Assembly (NCBI GenBank): GCA_010672785.1
Contig: JAAHFX010000002.1
Coordinates: 325,493-389,492 of the forward strand
From: Sphaerospermopsis sp. SIO1G1
Lineage (GTDB): Bacteria > Cyanobacteriota > Cyanobacteriia > Cyanobacteriales > Nostocaceae
Length of the DNA stretch: 64,000 nucleotides
Direction: 5' to 3'
Shown here: positions 22,835 through 32,769 of the stretch, piece by piece
How positions within the stretch are numbered: the stretch's first letter is position 1
Layout of the letters: the number at the start of each line of letters is the position of its first letter
Notes under the pieces: generated by a model
The model's input: only the letters and a program-made list of their open reading frames with translations
Databases searched by the model: none
Told to the model about the DNA's origin: nothing
Translations under genes and position numbers: made by a program

Positions 22835-23037
22835 TGATTGGTGATTGGTGACTGGTGATTGGTGAACAGTGAACAGTGAACAGTGAACAGTGAACAGTGA
22901 ACAGTGAACAGCAACAATTGATAACTGACAACTGATAACTGATAACTGATAACTGATAACTGACAACTGATAACTGATAACTGAAAACTGATAACTGACA
23001 ACTGCTAACTGATAACTGACAACTGATAACTGATAAC
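22835..23037. repeat. Compound heptanucleotide (STRR) array, 29 in-phase 7-mers
   Basis: TGATTGG-type x4, TGAACAG x7, CAACAAT x1, TGATAAC/TGACAAC-type x17, starting right after the stop codon of the upstream gene. Confidence 0.9.
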
Positions 23038-23052
23038 TGATCAAAGGGAGCA

Positions 23053-25077
23053 TTACAAAACTTGATTACGTGGTCGTGGTTTGCCGATAAAAATGGCATA
23101 GTTGGTAGCTAGTAGCTGTAACCATATACCTGGATAGTTTGGTTCTAGCCATTTTTGGCTGATTTTTAAGAAAGAGGGAAACCATACACTTAGTAAAGCT
23201 CTGATCAAGGCCTGAAAACTAAAGTTGAGATAACTACCTACCCAACGGACTAAATCTTTTGCACCTGCTAATTGCCAAATCCAGAGGAGTAAGGCGGGGT
23301 TTTTACTGGCAGCTTTCAGTGCTAGGCGATTAAAATTATACCAATCACAGCGATCTTTGATAAAATTATCAGCCATTTCTGGGGGTTCATCTGCTAATAA
23401 ACCAAAGAAGGTGTTTAACATTGCGTTGATTAGTTGGGGTTTTATAAATTGGCCTGTAGGTACCATCATTCCTTTGGAAAATAGCCAGGTGACAGCTACG
23501 TTACTTTGATAAGCGCGAATTTTATTCAGGTGGTGACTACTTAAGAGGTCGTATTTAAGGGCAATGTTTAAAAGATTTGTTAAACGTTCTAGGTTGCGGA
23601 TAAGTGAGCCAAATCCGGTGAAAACTAAAGGTGACTGTAGGGAGGCTGCATCACCAACGGTAGTTAATCTATCAAAGGCTACGGTGCGATCGCTCTCATT
23701 GAGGCTAAAATGTCCGGGAATATAACCAAATGTGGGTTTTTTCCACACTAGTTTATCCATCTCGCAACGGCGATATTCTGGTAGGATGTGGAAGAAGTCT
23801 TCGTACATTTCTAACAAAGAACCGGGATTTTCTCCATTCACTTCATGGTAATGAAATAAATATACTGTTATTTCTTCACCCATTGCCGGAAATAATTCCC
23901 AAATTAGCTGTCTTCCTCGGGAAATGTCACCATGACTATACAGTACGTCCCCATACTGATTATCCCAGACTCCAGGTGCAAACCCTGCGTCAATTACTGC
24001 TCCCACTGTGGGACATACACTATCGAAAGCTCTACCACCATTTAATTGCCATGCAATTGGTGATGCTGTACCCATTGCATCTATTAATAATCTCCCATAA
24101 ACCTGTTCTTCTATTTCAGAATCTATTCTCCAGACATTCACTTGAACCTGTGATTCATTTATATTTGCACTAATAAATTCTGTCTGATCCCAAATTTCAC
24201 CACCTGCGGCCTTGAGTTTTTCTCCGCATAACTGTAATAGTTTATCTGAATCTAAAGCAATATTTAAAACAGTGGGTGTATGTAAAACAGCTGCTTTGAG
24301 GTGAGAAGGGTTATTAGCATCAAAAAATTTACTAAAGCCATCTTTATATTCTCTAGCAATAATACTTTCTAATTCGGAGTTGGTTAACAAACCCAGATTT
24401 AACAAACTTTGAAGTTCATCACGGGAAATATTCCATTCTCGGTTCATGCGTCCAAAAGGCATTCTTTCCATTAGTAAGACTTTATACCCTAATTTGGCCA
24501 TGACTGCGGCATGAATTGCACCTAAAGCACCACCAACGTAAATGAGGTCATATTGGTTTTCTGTGGATTTTTGACTACCTTGCTCATAAAAAATGACCTG
24601 ACGGGGTTTTTTGGGATTTCTGACTCCTTCACGCCATTTTTGCTCCCACCAATAAGCACGTTTGAGGTCATATTCCCCATTTGGCATTTTCTGAAAATAC
24701 TTTACCGTTAGAGGATAATATGGTTCTAGTTCTGAAAAAATAGATTTTTGTGGATCAATTTTTGGAGGTTCTGGGTATTGGTGAGGAAAGCGTTTTCTAA
24801 TTTCTGTGGTCAGATGTTGTAATATGGAACTTTGCTGAGTAAAGGGTTGATCTCCCCACAAAAACACTTTTAAATAAGTTGTACGCTGTACAGTCCAGAC
24901 AAAAACAGAAAGTTCACTTGCTGATTTCTCTGTATCTGACTCGCTGGGGTTGATCAGACGAAAACCATCGGCCGTAATAATTTTTTTACCATGTCCAGGC
25001 TGAAAGTTAACTTGTAACCATTGGCGGACTGCGTTAATATCTGGGATGGGAATTTCTAGGTACAGAATTTCTTTCAT
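23053..25077 (-). CDS. CruA/CruP-family lycopene cyclase-like FAD-dependent oxidoreductase
   Basis: DLIYVGGALGAIHAAVMAKLGYKVLLMERMPFGRMNREWNISRDEL; 674 aa. Confidence 0.75.
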   Translation of the reverse strand: MKEILYLEIPIPDINAVRQWLQVNFQPGHGKKIITADGFRLINPSESDTEKSASELSVFVWTVQRTTYLKVFLWGDQPFTQQSSILQHLTTEIRKRFPHQYPEPPKIDPQKSIFSELEPYYPLTVKYFQKMPNGEYDLKRAYWWEQKWREGVRNPKKPRQVIFYEQGSQKSTENQYDLIYVGGALGAIHAAVMAKLGYKVLLMERMPFGRMNREWNISRDELQSLLNLGLLTNSELESIIAREYKDGFSKFFDANNPSHLKAAVLHTPTVLNIALDSDKLLQLCGEKLKAAGGEIWDQTEFISANINESQVQVNVWRIDSEIEEQVYGRLLIDAMGTASPIAWQLNGGRAFDSVCPTVGAVIDAGFAPGVWDNQYGDVLYSHGDISRGRQLIWELFPAMGEEITVYLFHYHEVNGENPGSLLEMYEDFFHILPEYRRCEMDKLVWKKPTFGYIPGHFSLNESDRTVAFDRLTTVGDAASLQSPLVFTGFGSLIRNLERLTNLLNIALKYDLLSSHHLNKIRAYQSNVAVTWLFSKGMMVPTGQFIKPQLINAMLNTFFGLLADEPPEMADNFIKDRCDWYNFNRLALKAASKNPALLLWIWQLAGAKDLVRWVGSYLNFSFQALIRALLSVWFPSFLKISQKWLEPNYPGIWLQLLATNYAIFIGKPRPRNQVL

Positions 25078-25119
25078 TTTTGCTAGTGTGATGATCTCTT
25101 CTCTGTAACCAATATATAT

Positions 25120-25225
25120 TTAAGAGTGTTCCAAACAATAGATGATCCAAAATTAGAGATTGATTCATTCCGCTTTGCTACATTCGCAACGACAATTGAG
25201 CATTTTTTTAGTTGGAATACTCTAA
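25120..25225. mobile_element. MITE-like inverted-repeat element, family C
   Basis: AAGAGTGTTCCAA ... TTGGAATACTCTAA terminal inverted repeats about 106 bp apart. Confidence 0.55.
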
Positions 25226-25608
25226 CTAGGATATATAGAAGCTTTCAGCACTCAATAGTTAGTCATCGGCTAGGAGTTGATTATAGTACATAATCTTGAT
25301 CTCTGTTTTTTGTTTCTTAGAAGATAGTCATGGTTAATTGGAAACCTGAATCTAAAATTATTGGTAGGCATTTTTTCAGCTTTATAATGTTAGCTGAATC
25401 TTGATTGTGTACGATTAATTTAAATTCTTATATTCCACTGTATTTAAGTTTTACTTTACTAGTACAGATTGGTGTAAATAGACCAACTATACTCAATTAC
25501 TAAAAAGCTTACTAACTCTTACTTTTGAATGTTGAATTTTGACTTTCGCAAAGCCGTACTAGTTATTTTGCTATAGTTAGTTATATTGTAATTCCAATCA
25601 TAATCACT

Positions 25609-26139
25609 ATGAATTATCAAGCAAATATAAAAATAGTTCAAGGCGATATTATCAACCAACAAGTTGAAGCAATAGTTAATGCTACAAATAAACTTTTGTC
25701 TGGGAAAGGTGGAGTAGCTTCAGCTATTAGGAAAGCTGCTGGTAAAGAATTAGAAAAACATTGTTTAAAATTAATTCCTCTTAATGTGGGAGAAGCAAAA
25801 ATTACTCCTGGCTATAATTTATCTGTTCCTTGGATAATTCATACTCATGGGCCTTTATGGATAGATGGAATCAGTGGAATTAAAGAAGAACAATTATTAC
25901 GACAATGTTATCACAAGAGTTTAACTTTGATGCCAGAATATCACATTAAAAGTATTGCTTTTCCTGGTATTGCTACAGGTGTACATGGTTTCCCAAAAGA
26001 TAAAGCTGCTGCAATTGCAGTGAATGCAGCAATGGATTTTTTGAGTCAAGATAATGAGCATCGAACTGTTATTTTTGTTTGTTGGACAGATTTTGAATAT
26101 AGTTGTTATGAAAATGTTTTACAGAAAATACAGAAATAA
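25609..26139 (+). CDS. Macro domain protein
   Basis: IKIVQGDIINQQVEAIVNATNKLLSGKGGVASAIRKAAG; FPGIATGVHGFPKDKAA. Confidence 0.95.
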   Translation: MNYQANIKIVQGDIINQQVEAIVNATNKLLSGKGGVASAIRKAAGKELEKHCLKLIPLNVGEAKITPGYNLSVPWIIHTHGPLWIDGISGIKEEQLLRQCYHKSLTLMPEYHIKSIAFPGIATGVHGFPKDKAAAIAVNAAMDFLSQDNEHRTVIFVCWTDFEYSCYENVLQKIQK

Positions 26140-26167
26140 ACTCTTATCCCGCGCTTTCCAGTGTCAT

Positions 26168-26232
26168 GAGGTACATTATTGGTAGGCAAGATACCCACTC
26201 TACAAGAGTTGCATGATTATGTTTTGTACCTC
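26168..26232. repeat. Short inverted-repeat element, family D
   Basis: GAGGTACA ... TGTACCTC perfect arms, internal ggtaggcaagatacccac. Confidence 0.5.
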
Positions 26233-26257
26233 GTAGCAACGAAATCTGCTGTAATTC

Positions 26258-26341
26258 AGGACTTATGCAAAACCTATTCCAAAGACTGTCATTGCGACGT
26301 AAGGAAGCAATCTCAAACCCCTACATTTTGTTAAAATTATT
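26258..26341. mobile_element. MITE-like element, family A
   Basis: AGGACTTATGCAAAA...GTCATTGCGACGTAAGGAAGCAATCTCAAACCCC; degraded right end. Confidence 0.7.
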
Positions 26342-26434
26342 AATTACTAGAACTAATTTTTAGTGATATTGAAAATAATGAAAAACTTCATCTTATGCTA
26401 AAATTAATTTAGCAAAATCTCAGTTGAGTTAACT

Positions 26435-27043
26435 ATGAGTTCACGTCAAATTTTCAACCCTGGTGAATCTTATTCTTTCAGCAGATATTTTGAATTATCC
26501 TTTACTATTGATGATATTCTAGCGGAACTAAATTGTACAGTTGCCAGAAACAATTTAACATTAGCTGAACATCCAGAAACAATCAAATTAGAATTTTTAC
26601 AGCATCAAATTCAACGTAATTTATCTCATATTGATTTAGTTAATGAAGCTACAAGAAGGGAAGCGTTAATTAGTCCAATTTTATTTGAAGTCTGTGATTT
26701 AACTAATCAAAGACTAAATATAGAATATTCTATAGCAGTGAATGATTATTTAAAGGGAACATTAGATTACTATATTTCTTCACCTCAAAATCTCTTAGTT
26801 ATTGAAGCTAAACAATCTGATTTAGTTAGGAGTTTTACTCAACTTGCTATAGAATTAATTGCACTGGATGAATGGACAAAATCAACTTCTAATCTTATTT
26901 ATGGTGTGGTGACTACTGGTGAAGATTGGCTTTTTGGAGTTTATAACCGCACCAGTCGTCAAGTAACCCAAGATCAAAAACGGTATCGAGTTCCGGAAGA
27001 GTTGTCAACTCTGGTTAAAATTCTGATTGGTATTATTGGTTAA
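26435..27043 (+). CDS. Hypothetical protein with PD-(D/E)XK-like motif
   Basis: LDYYISSPQNLLVIEAKQ suggests a D...ExK nuclease fold. Confidence 0.6.
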   Translation: MSSRQIFNPGESYSFSRYFELSFTIDDILAELNCTVARNNLTLAEHPETIKLEFLQHQIQRNLSHIDLVNEATRREALISPILFEVCDLTNQRLNIEYSIAVNDYLKGTLDYYISSPQNLLVIEAKQSDLVRSFTQLAIELIALDEWTKSTSNLIYGVVTTGEDWLFGVYNRTSRQVTQDQKRYRVPEELSTLVKILIGIIG

Positions 27044-27322
27044 GTAATTTATATACATTTTATGGAAATTAAATCAAAGAATTAAAAATTCAAAATTTTC
27101 TCTGTATCCTCTATTTTATCTGCGGTTAGTAGTTCTAAAATCTTGCTAAATTTGATAAAATTGTTTGCTTTAATACTGAAAAAAGAATATTGAAAATCTA
27201 AAATATTTAACAAATTTGTTTTCAAAAACAAAATTCAGAGATTTTTTAAGGTTGTATTTCTACCACTTCAAAATTTGTAAATATCAACTAAAACTGAAAA
27301 CTACATTTTACCATTTTAGGTA

Positions 27323-27691
27323 TTGATAATGACTTACAATTCTCAGGAAATGCAGCAAATTCTGGATGTTGCTTTTCAACGTCAGCAACAAGGAGAATTT
27401 ACACAGGAACAAATTATAGAAATAGCATCAGAGTTAGGTGTTTCTGAGGAAGCTCTTAAAGCTGCGGAAAAAGTATGGTTAATGAAACAATTTGAAGTTA
27501 AAAAACAGCAGATGTCTAATTATCAAAAACGCCAAGAATTTAGGTCACATTTAATTAGTTTTATTGTAATTAATGCTTTTTTGATTTTGTTGAATTTGTT
27601 TACTAGTCCTGATTATTTTTGGGCTATTTTCCCACTTTTAGGTTGGGGTATAGGTTTATTTTTCCATTGGTTAAACGTTGCTAAAAAGTAG
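27323..27691 (+). CDS. 2TM domain-containing protein
   Basis: C-terminal KRQEFRSHLISFIVINAFLILLNLFTSPDYFWAIFPLLGWGIGLFFHWL. Confidence 0.8.
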   Translation: MIMTYNSQEMQQILDVAFQRQQQGEFTQEQIIEIASELGVSEEALKAAEKVWLMKQFEVKKQQMSNYQKRQEFRSHLISFIVINAFLILLNLFTSPDYFWAIFPLLGWGIGLFFHWLNVAKK

Positions 27692-27708
27692 AGGTTAAAT
27701 TAAGTTTT

Positions 27709-27745
27709 ATATCCCTGACTAATTTTATTAAAGAAGTCGGGGAAA
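27709..27745 (+). terminator. Hairpin, short relative of the CCCCGACTTCT element
   Basis: atatccctgact-aattttattaa-agaagtcggggaaa just after the 2TM gene. Confidence 0.5.
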
Positions 27746-27763
27746 ATCTTGAGTTAAAATTGA

Positions 27764-28165
27764 TTACTGTTCTATTTCAGACTTTAGCCATATTTCTAAA
27801 TCATTAATATCTGCAAAATCTAATAATGATTCTCCCAGCTTTTCCAATTGTTCTATCTCCAAACTATTGATATTTTGAATATAACTATCACCCAATTTTC
27901 CAAACCGTTTAGATAATATCCTTAATAGTAAGTTTATTGCTTCATTTTTTCTACCTTCCTGTCTACCTTCCTGTTTACCTTCTTGTTTACCTTCTTGTTT
28001 ACCTTCTTCCTTTGCTTCTTGATATACTCGGGTTTGCTTAATATCACTCACTGAAAACATTGCTTCTATCTCCTGACGGCTTAATTGTGAAAATTTTGAC
28101 AATAAAACAGTCTCTAACAATTCTATAATATCTTGTTTTTTACTGTCATTATTTACCTTAAACAT
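27764..28165 (-). pseudogene. 5'-truncated Rpn-like/DUF4351 protein remnant
   Basis: IELLETVLLSKFSQLSRQEIEAMFSVSDIKQTRVYQEAKEEGKQEGKQEG... is a C-terminal half; its ATG lies inside the trpE 3' end. Confidence 0.65.
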
Positions 28166-29664
28166 CGAATTGCTTCTAATAAACCCCTAGCTTTATTTAA
28201 TGTTTCTTCATATTCTTTTTCTGGTTCTGAGTCTGCAACTAAACCTGCACCAGCTTGAACAGTAATGGTGTGATTATTTAATACCATAGTTCTAATTGCG
28301 ATCGCACTATTTAATTGTCCTTCAAAGTCATAATATCCATACACTCCAGAATATACACCTCTCCTGGTTGGTTCTAATTCGTTAATAATTTCCATTGCAC
28401 GAATTTTCGGCGCTCCGCTTACTGTTCCCGCTGGGAAACAAGCTTTTAATAAATCCCATGCTGTCTTATCATCTGCTAATTTTCCTACCACATTACTAAC
28501 AATGTGCATCACATGAGAGTACAGTTCAATTACCATTAATTGATCTACTTTAACTGTACCAACTTTACAAACTCTGCCTAAATCATTCCTACCTAAATCA
28601 ACTAACATGATATGTTCAGCTACTTCTTTAGGATCTTGCAATAAATCTTGTGCTAATTCTTCATCTTCTTTAGTGGTTTTTCCCCTTCGTCTTGTTCCTG
28701 CAATAGGTCTAACTGTGGCAATAATTTCCCCTTCTTCATTACGTTCTGCTTTCACCATGACTTCAGGACTAGAACCAATAATTTGCCAATCTTGGAAGTT
28801 AAAAAACGCCATGTAAGGTGAGGGGTTAATTTGGCGTAGGGAACGATATAAATCAAAAGGATCGCCTTGATATTCTGTTGACAATCTTTGAGAAATTACA
28901 ACTTGGAAAATATCCCCAGCTTTAATATATTGCTTGGCTTTTTCAACACTGTTACAAAATTCTGTTTGAGTAAAATTACTGCTATATTCTTCTATTCCCA
29001 CCTTGGGTTGATTTTGTGGAGATGTCCAAGGTAATTGGGTATTTTCTAATGATAGCGGTAAGGATAACTTACCTACCATTTCTTGAATGCGATCGCAGGC
29101 TTTTTGATATGCTGCTTGTAAATTTTCACTATTTCTTAAATCTGCATAGGCGAGCGCCCAAATTTTCCGTTTGACTTGATCAAAAATCAATAAATGATCT
29201 ACCTGCATCCATAGGCCATCAGGTATATTCCGATCATCTTGAGGATGAATTGAGACACGGGATTCAATCCAATTAATTAACTCATAACCCCAAAACCCAA
29301 ATAAACCGCCAATTCCTGAAGGTAACTGAGGTAATTGTACTGGCTGATAAGGTGCTAAACAATCAGCTAAAACATTGAAGGGATTACCAGTAAAAACCTG
29401 TTGAGAACCATCACGGTGTTTTTGAATCGTTTCATTTCCCCTAGCTTCCAAAATCCAAAGTGGATCGCAACCTAACAAACTATAACGTCCTACCTTTTCT
29501 CCACCTTCCACCGACTCCAGTAAAAAGCTGTAAGAGCTTTCTGCACAGACCTTATACCAAGCCGAAACAGGAGTATCTAAGTCAGCTACCCATTCTTGGT
29601 ATACAGGCACAAAATTACCTTGTTTTGCTAGTTCTGTAAATTGCTGGAAATCGGGAAAAATCAT
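28153..29664 (-). CDS. trpE: Anthranilate synthase component I
   Basis: SSPEVMVKAERN, RPIAGTRRRGKT, FPAGTVSGAPKIRAMEIINELEP, QAGAGLVADSEPEKEYEET. Confidence 0.95.
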   Translation of the reverse strand: MIFPDFQQFTELAKQGNFVPVYQEWVADLDTPVSAWYKVCAESSYSFLLESVEGGEKVGRYSLLGCDPLWILEARGNETIQKHRDGSQQVFTGNPFNVLADCLAPYQPVQLPQLPSGIGGLFGFWGYELINWIESRVSIHPQDDRNIPDGLWMQVDHLLIFDQVKRKIWALAYADLRNSENLQAAYQKACDRIQEMVGKLSLPLSLENTQLPWTSPQNQPKVGIEEYSSNFTQTEFCNSVEKAKQYIKAGDIFQVVISQRLSTEYQGDPFDLYRSLRQINPSPYMAFFNFQDWQIIGSSPEVMVKAERNEEGEIIATVRPIAGTRRRGKTTKEDEELAQDLLQDPKEVAEHIMLVDLGRNDLGRVCKVGTVKVDQLMVIELYSHVMHIVSNVVGKLADDKTAWDLLKACFPAGTVSGAPKIRAMEIINELEPTRRGVYSGVYGYYDFEGQLNSAIAIRTMVLNNHTITVQAGAGLVADSEPEKEYEETLNKARGLLEAIRCLR

Positions 29665-29806
29665 AAATAATTGGGGGTTGGTGATTGGTGATTGGTGATT
29701 GGGTGTGAGGATGATTATAGAAGATGAATGCTAAATTATCAGCATTTTTCATGATCTACAATTCCCAGTCCCCAGTCCCGAATCACCAATCCCTAGTACC
29801 TAGACT

Positions 29807-30223
29807 TTATGCGTCGTGGGTAGCTTTACCACTGAATTTTAGTTGTGCAGGGCTGGGGTTTTCGCCAATTCTGCGGGGTACATGGCGCACCATTTCACGA
29901 CCTTCGTTAACCTTTTCAGGGAACACACCATCAGCGGGGTGAATAGCGGTGGTTTCCCCATTGGGGAGAATCCGGTAAACTTTATAGTTTGTGATTTTGA
30001 ACTTGCGAAGTTGAGCGCCTAATGCGATGCCATACTCTTTGCGAGCGATGTAAAGCAGATTTTCGCCTTCGAGCATTGTAGCAGCACCACCAGTGGGCAT
30101 TTCAAATACTTGCTTTTTAGGGCTTGTCCAAGTGATAGCATACTTTTCTTCTACTTGAGCTTTGCTGAGTAGACCGCCAGTGCTACCGCCAAATATGGGG
30201 GTTTGTCCAGTTAGAGTTGCCAT
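29807..30223 (-). CDS. psaD: Photosystem I subunit II
   Basis: [48 protein letters not shown]; start trimmed to the conserved MATL. Confidence 0.98.
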   Translation of the reverse strand: MATLTGQTPIFGGSTGGLLSKAQVEEKYAITWTSPKKQVFEMPTGGAATMLEGENLLYIARKEYGIALGAQLRKFKITNYKVYRILPNGETTAIHPADGVFPEKVNEGREMVRHVPRRIGENPSPAQLKFSGKATHDA

Positions 30224-30537
30224 AAGGTTAAGGTTTTCTCTCAACGTTTTTAGGGCATACTAACACCGTAACCCAACTTATATTTCAATCCTGTTATAGA
30301 CTGTAACAGTTTTTAGTGATTGCTCAGGAAATTTGGCCAAATTTGATGCTGTGGCAGTTAAAGTAGTTGCTTTGTTAGTTATTAATTCTGTTATGTTCAG
30401 TCTATAAGTTGTAATCATTCCCAAAGCCAAGCAAACAAATCTCCTACGGTCAAATATAAATCTACAGCGAAGTTAGGTACAATTGAGACCCAAAATATCC
30501 GCTTTCTCTGTTAAGAGTTTCCTCTCATAAATATAAC

Positions 30538-30628
30538 AGGAGTTACACAAAATCTACTGCAAATACTGTCATTGCGACGTAAGGAAGCAATCTCAAACCC
30601 TAACATTTAGTTAAAATTCGTAAGTCGT
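30538..30628. mobile_element. MITE-like element, family A
   Basis: AGGAGTTACACAAAA...GTCATTGCGACGTAAGGAAGCAATCTCAAACCC...CGTAAGTCGT. Confidence 0.7.
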
Positions 30629-30797
30629 ATATAGGACTCCTATTTGATTTTTGAACAGAACTCAGTATATACGTAAATTCCTCTTCCCTGTTCCCTGTTC
30701 CCTGTTCCCTGACTACACGAAAAATTTATAAATCAAATCGGATCACTATATAAAATTTATGTTGTGAATACTTACCTATTTCTTCAAGAAAAATCTA

Positions 30798-31763
30798 TCA
30801 CCCTAAAAACCATTGAGTTCCTGTAAATAAGTAATAAACTCCGGTGATAATTAATGCCAAACTACCAAAACGGATAATTCCCTCTGAATGTTGTAAAAGT
30901 CGTCTACTTTCTTTAGCAAGACTGGTAAATAAACTAGCTAAGAAAATTAGAATTGTATAGCCTAAAGCATAACTAACCATTGTCAGTGTACCCAAGATTT
31001 GAGAACCTGTGGCGGCAGCAGCAGCTAACACTGCAAATAGTACCGGACTTGCACAAGGAGAACTTACTAAAGCAAAGGTTAAACCAACTCCATAAGGGCC
31101 TGCTTGGGGGACATTAATGTTCATTTGTGGTAAAGGCAAATGTATCACTCCCATTAACCACAAACCCATCAAAGCCATAATCAATCCTACTACTATATTG
31201 ATGTAGCCACGGTAATCTACCATTACTGCACCAGCAAAAGAAGAAACTAAACCAAATAGACTTAATATAGTGACTGCACCTAAAACAAAAGCTCCAGATT
31301 TAGTAAAAGCATCCCAACGTGATTTAATTTCTAATGTGCCAATATAACTGAGATTTACTGGTAATAGTCCCAAAATACAAGGGGAAATACTAGCTAATAT
31401 TCCTCCTAAAAATGCTAAAGGTAGTAATACTAAAGGGTTGGTTGTATCCTGTTGTTCAAACCACTTTTGATAACTATTTTCTACCAGAGAAATTGCCCTT
31501 TCAATGGGATTACTAATCACAGAACCAAAGAAAATTACTATTAACAGAGATGAGATTCCTAGTCCTCCATAAATTAACCATTTCTTGGGTATTTTCGGAC
31601 GTGGAGTTGTGGTTTTTTCTTCTTGAGAATAGGGGGTTATTTTTGACATAGTGATTGGTAATTGGGTAGTGTTGATCAGATCCCCGACTTCTTTGAAGAT
31701 GATGTTAAGAACATATAAATTGACTTGAGAAGTCGGGGATCTTATATAGATATTAATATTCAA
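30798..31763 (-). CDS. CcdA/DsbD-like cytochrome c biogenesis transmembrane protein
   Basis: FLGGILASISPCILGLLPVNLSYIGT; VSSPCASPVLFAVLAAAA. Confidence 0.9.
   Translation of the reverse strand: MNINIYIRSPTSQVNLYVLNIIFKEVGDLINTTQLPITMSKITPYSQEEKTTTPRPKIPKKWLIYGGLGISSLLIVIFFGSVISNPIERAISLVENSYQKWFEQQDTTNPLVLLPLAFLGGILASISPCILGLLPVNLSYIGTLEIKSRWDAFTKSGAFVLGAVTILSLFGLVSSFAGAVMVDYRGYINIVVGLIMALMGLWLMGVIHLPLPQMNINVPQAGPYGVGLTFALVSSPCASPVLFAVLAAAAATGSQILGTLTMVSYALGYTILIFLASLFTSLAKESRRLLQHSEGIIRFGSLALIITGVYYLFTGTQWFLG
31679..31741. repeat. 63-bp hairpin element, CCCCGACTTCT family
   Basis: GATCCCCGACTTCT ... AGAAGTCGGGGATC 14-bp arms. Confidence 0.8.
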
Positions 31764-31775
31764 AAATTTATGATC

Positions 31776-32411
31776 CTAAATTTCTGCTATAGCTGAATCA
31801 ATTACTTGTGTATAGTCAGCTTTGTTAGGATTATTTTTGAACATCTTTAAAATTTTGCCAGTCTTGGGATTGATAATTGCAACTGTGCTAGTTTTACTTT
31901 TGTATTCTGCTAGAAATTTATCCAAACCTAATTTTTTGGCTTGAGTTTCTGTTTCTTTAAGTTTGGCATTATCAGTTACATCTAAAACGACAAAGTTAAC
32001 TTTATCGCCATATTCTTTTTTCAGTTCTGATAAAGTAGGCGCAATATTTTTGCAACCAGAACACCAAGTTGCAAATACATCTACAACTACTGGTTTATCT
32101 TGCATTTCTGGAGATAAAGAAACTATCAAATTAGCTTTAGCTGCACAAGGATTTTTACTAGCGCAGGGGTTTTTACTAGCGCAGGGGTTTTTTCCTTTTT
32201 TGTATTTAGCTGCACAAGGATTTTTTGCTGCACAAGGATCTTTTGCTGCACATGGATCTTTACCTGCACAAGGGTCATTTTTGACAACATTTGTAGCTGA
32301 TGAATTTTGATTTTGAGTAGTATTATTGGGACTATTATTACTACATGAAACTGTCAATACTAAACTACTTACGCATAATAAGCTGAGGAAGAATTTGTTG
32401 TATTTGTACAT
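31776..32411 (-). CDS. Thioredoxin-fold putative lipoprotein with (D/N)PCA(A/G/S)K pentapeptide repeats
   Basis: Lipobox-like LTVSC; DPCAGKDPCAAKDPCAAKNPCAAKYKKGKNPCASKNPCASKNPCAAK; active site WCSGC. Confidence 0.85.
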   Translation of the reverse strand: MYKYNKFFLSLLCVSSLVLTVSCSNNSPNNTTQNQNSSATNVVKNDPCAGKDPCAAKDPCAAKNPCAAKYKKGKNPCASKNPCASKNPCAAKANLIVSLSPEMQDKPVVVDVFATWCSGCKNIAPTLSELKKEYGDKVNFVVLDVTDNAKLKETETQAKKLGLDKFLAEYKSKTSTVAIINPKTGKILKMFKNNPNKADYTQVIDSAIAEI

Positions 32412-32580
32412 GATTTTGATTCTATGTTTTAGTAAAGTAAGCGAGGTTAATTATATCAAAGATTCAGATTAAATGTAGGGGTAAAGCCCCCGTGCTTACC
32501 CCACCTTACCCCTTCAAGAGTTAGATAGGAGAAATTTTCCGTTTGAATCAAATTTAAATGCACGGTTTTCGAGTGACTAC

Positions 32581-32662
32581 CACTTAAAAGCTTGCACTTT
32601 TTCAATTTCAAATTGCCTACAATTCTTTACCCATAAGGTTTTTACATTTATTCAGCAAGCCC
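32581..32662. mobile_element. Dispersed element, family B
   Basis: cacttaaaagcttgcactttttcaatttcaaattgcctac...ataaggtttttacatttattcagcaag. Confidence 0.6.
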
Positions 32663-32670
32663 TATTTATG

Positions 32671-32748
32671 GGGCAAATACAGGAAACAGGGCAAACACAA
32701 GAAACAGGGCAAACACAAGAAAGAGGGCAACCACGGGGGTTTGCCCCT
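32671..32748. repeat. 18-bp tandem repeat (about 3.5 units)
   Basis: gggcaaatacaggaaaca / gggcaaacacaagaaaca / gggcaaacacaagaaaga / gggcaaccac, flanked by ggggcaaa...tttgcccc. Confidence 0.7.
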
Positions 32749-32769
32749 ACGTGGGAATTGCAGGATTTC

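Noticed and set aside
22791-23099. ORFs 22791..23099 and 22805..23053 (QLSVISYQLSV repeats)
   Set aside because: Translation of the heptamer array in alternative frames; no independent coding evidence.
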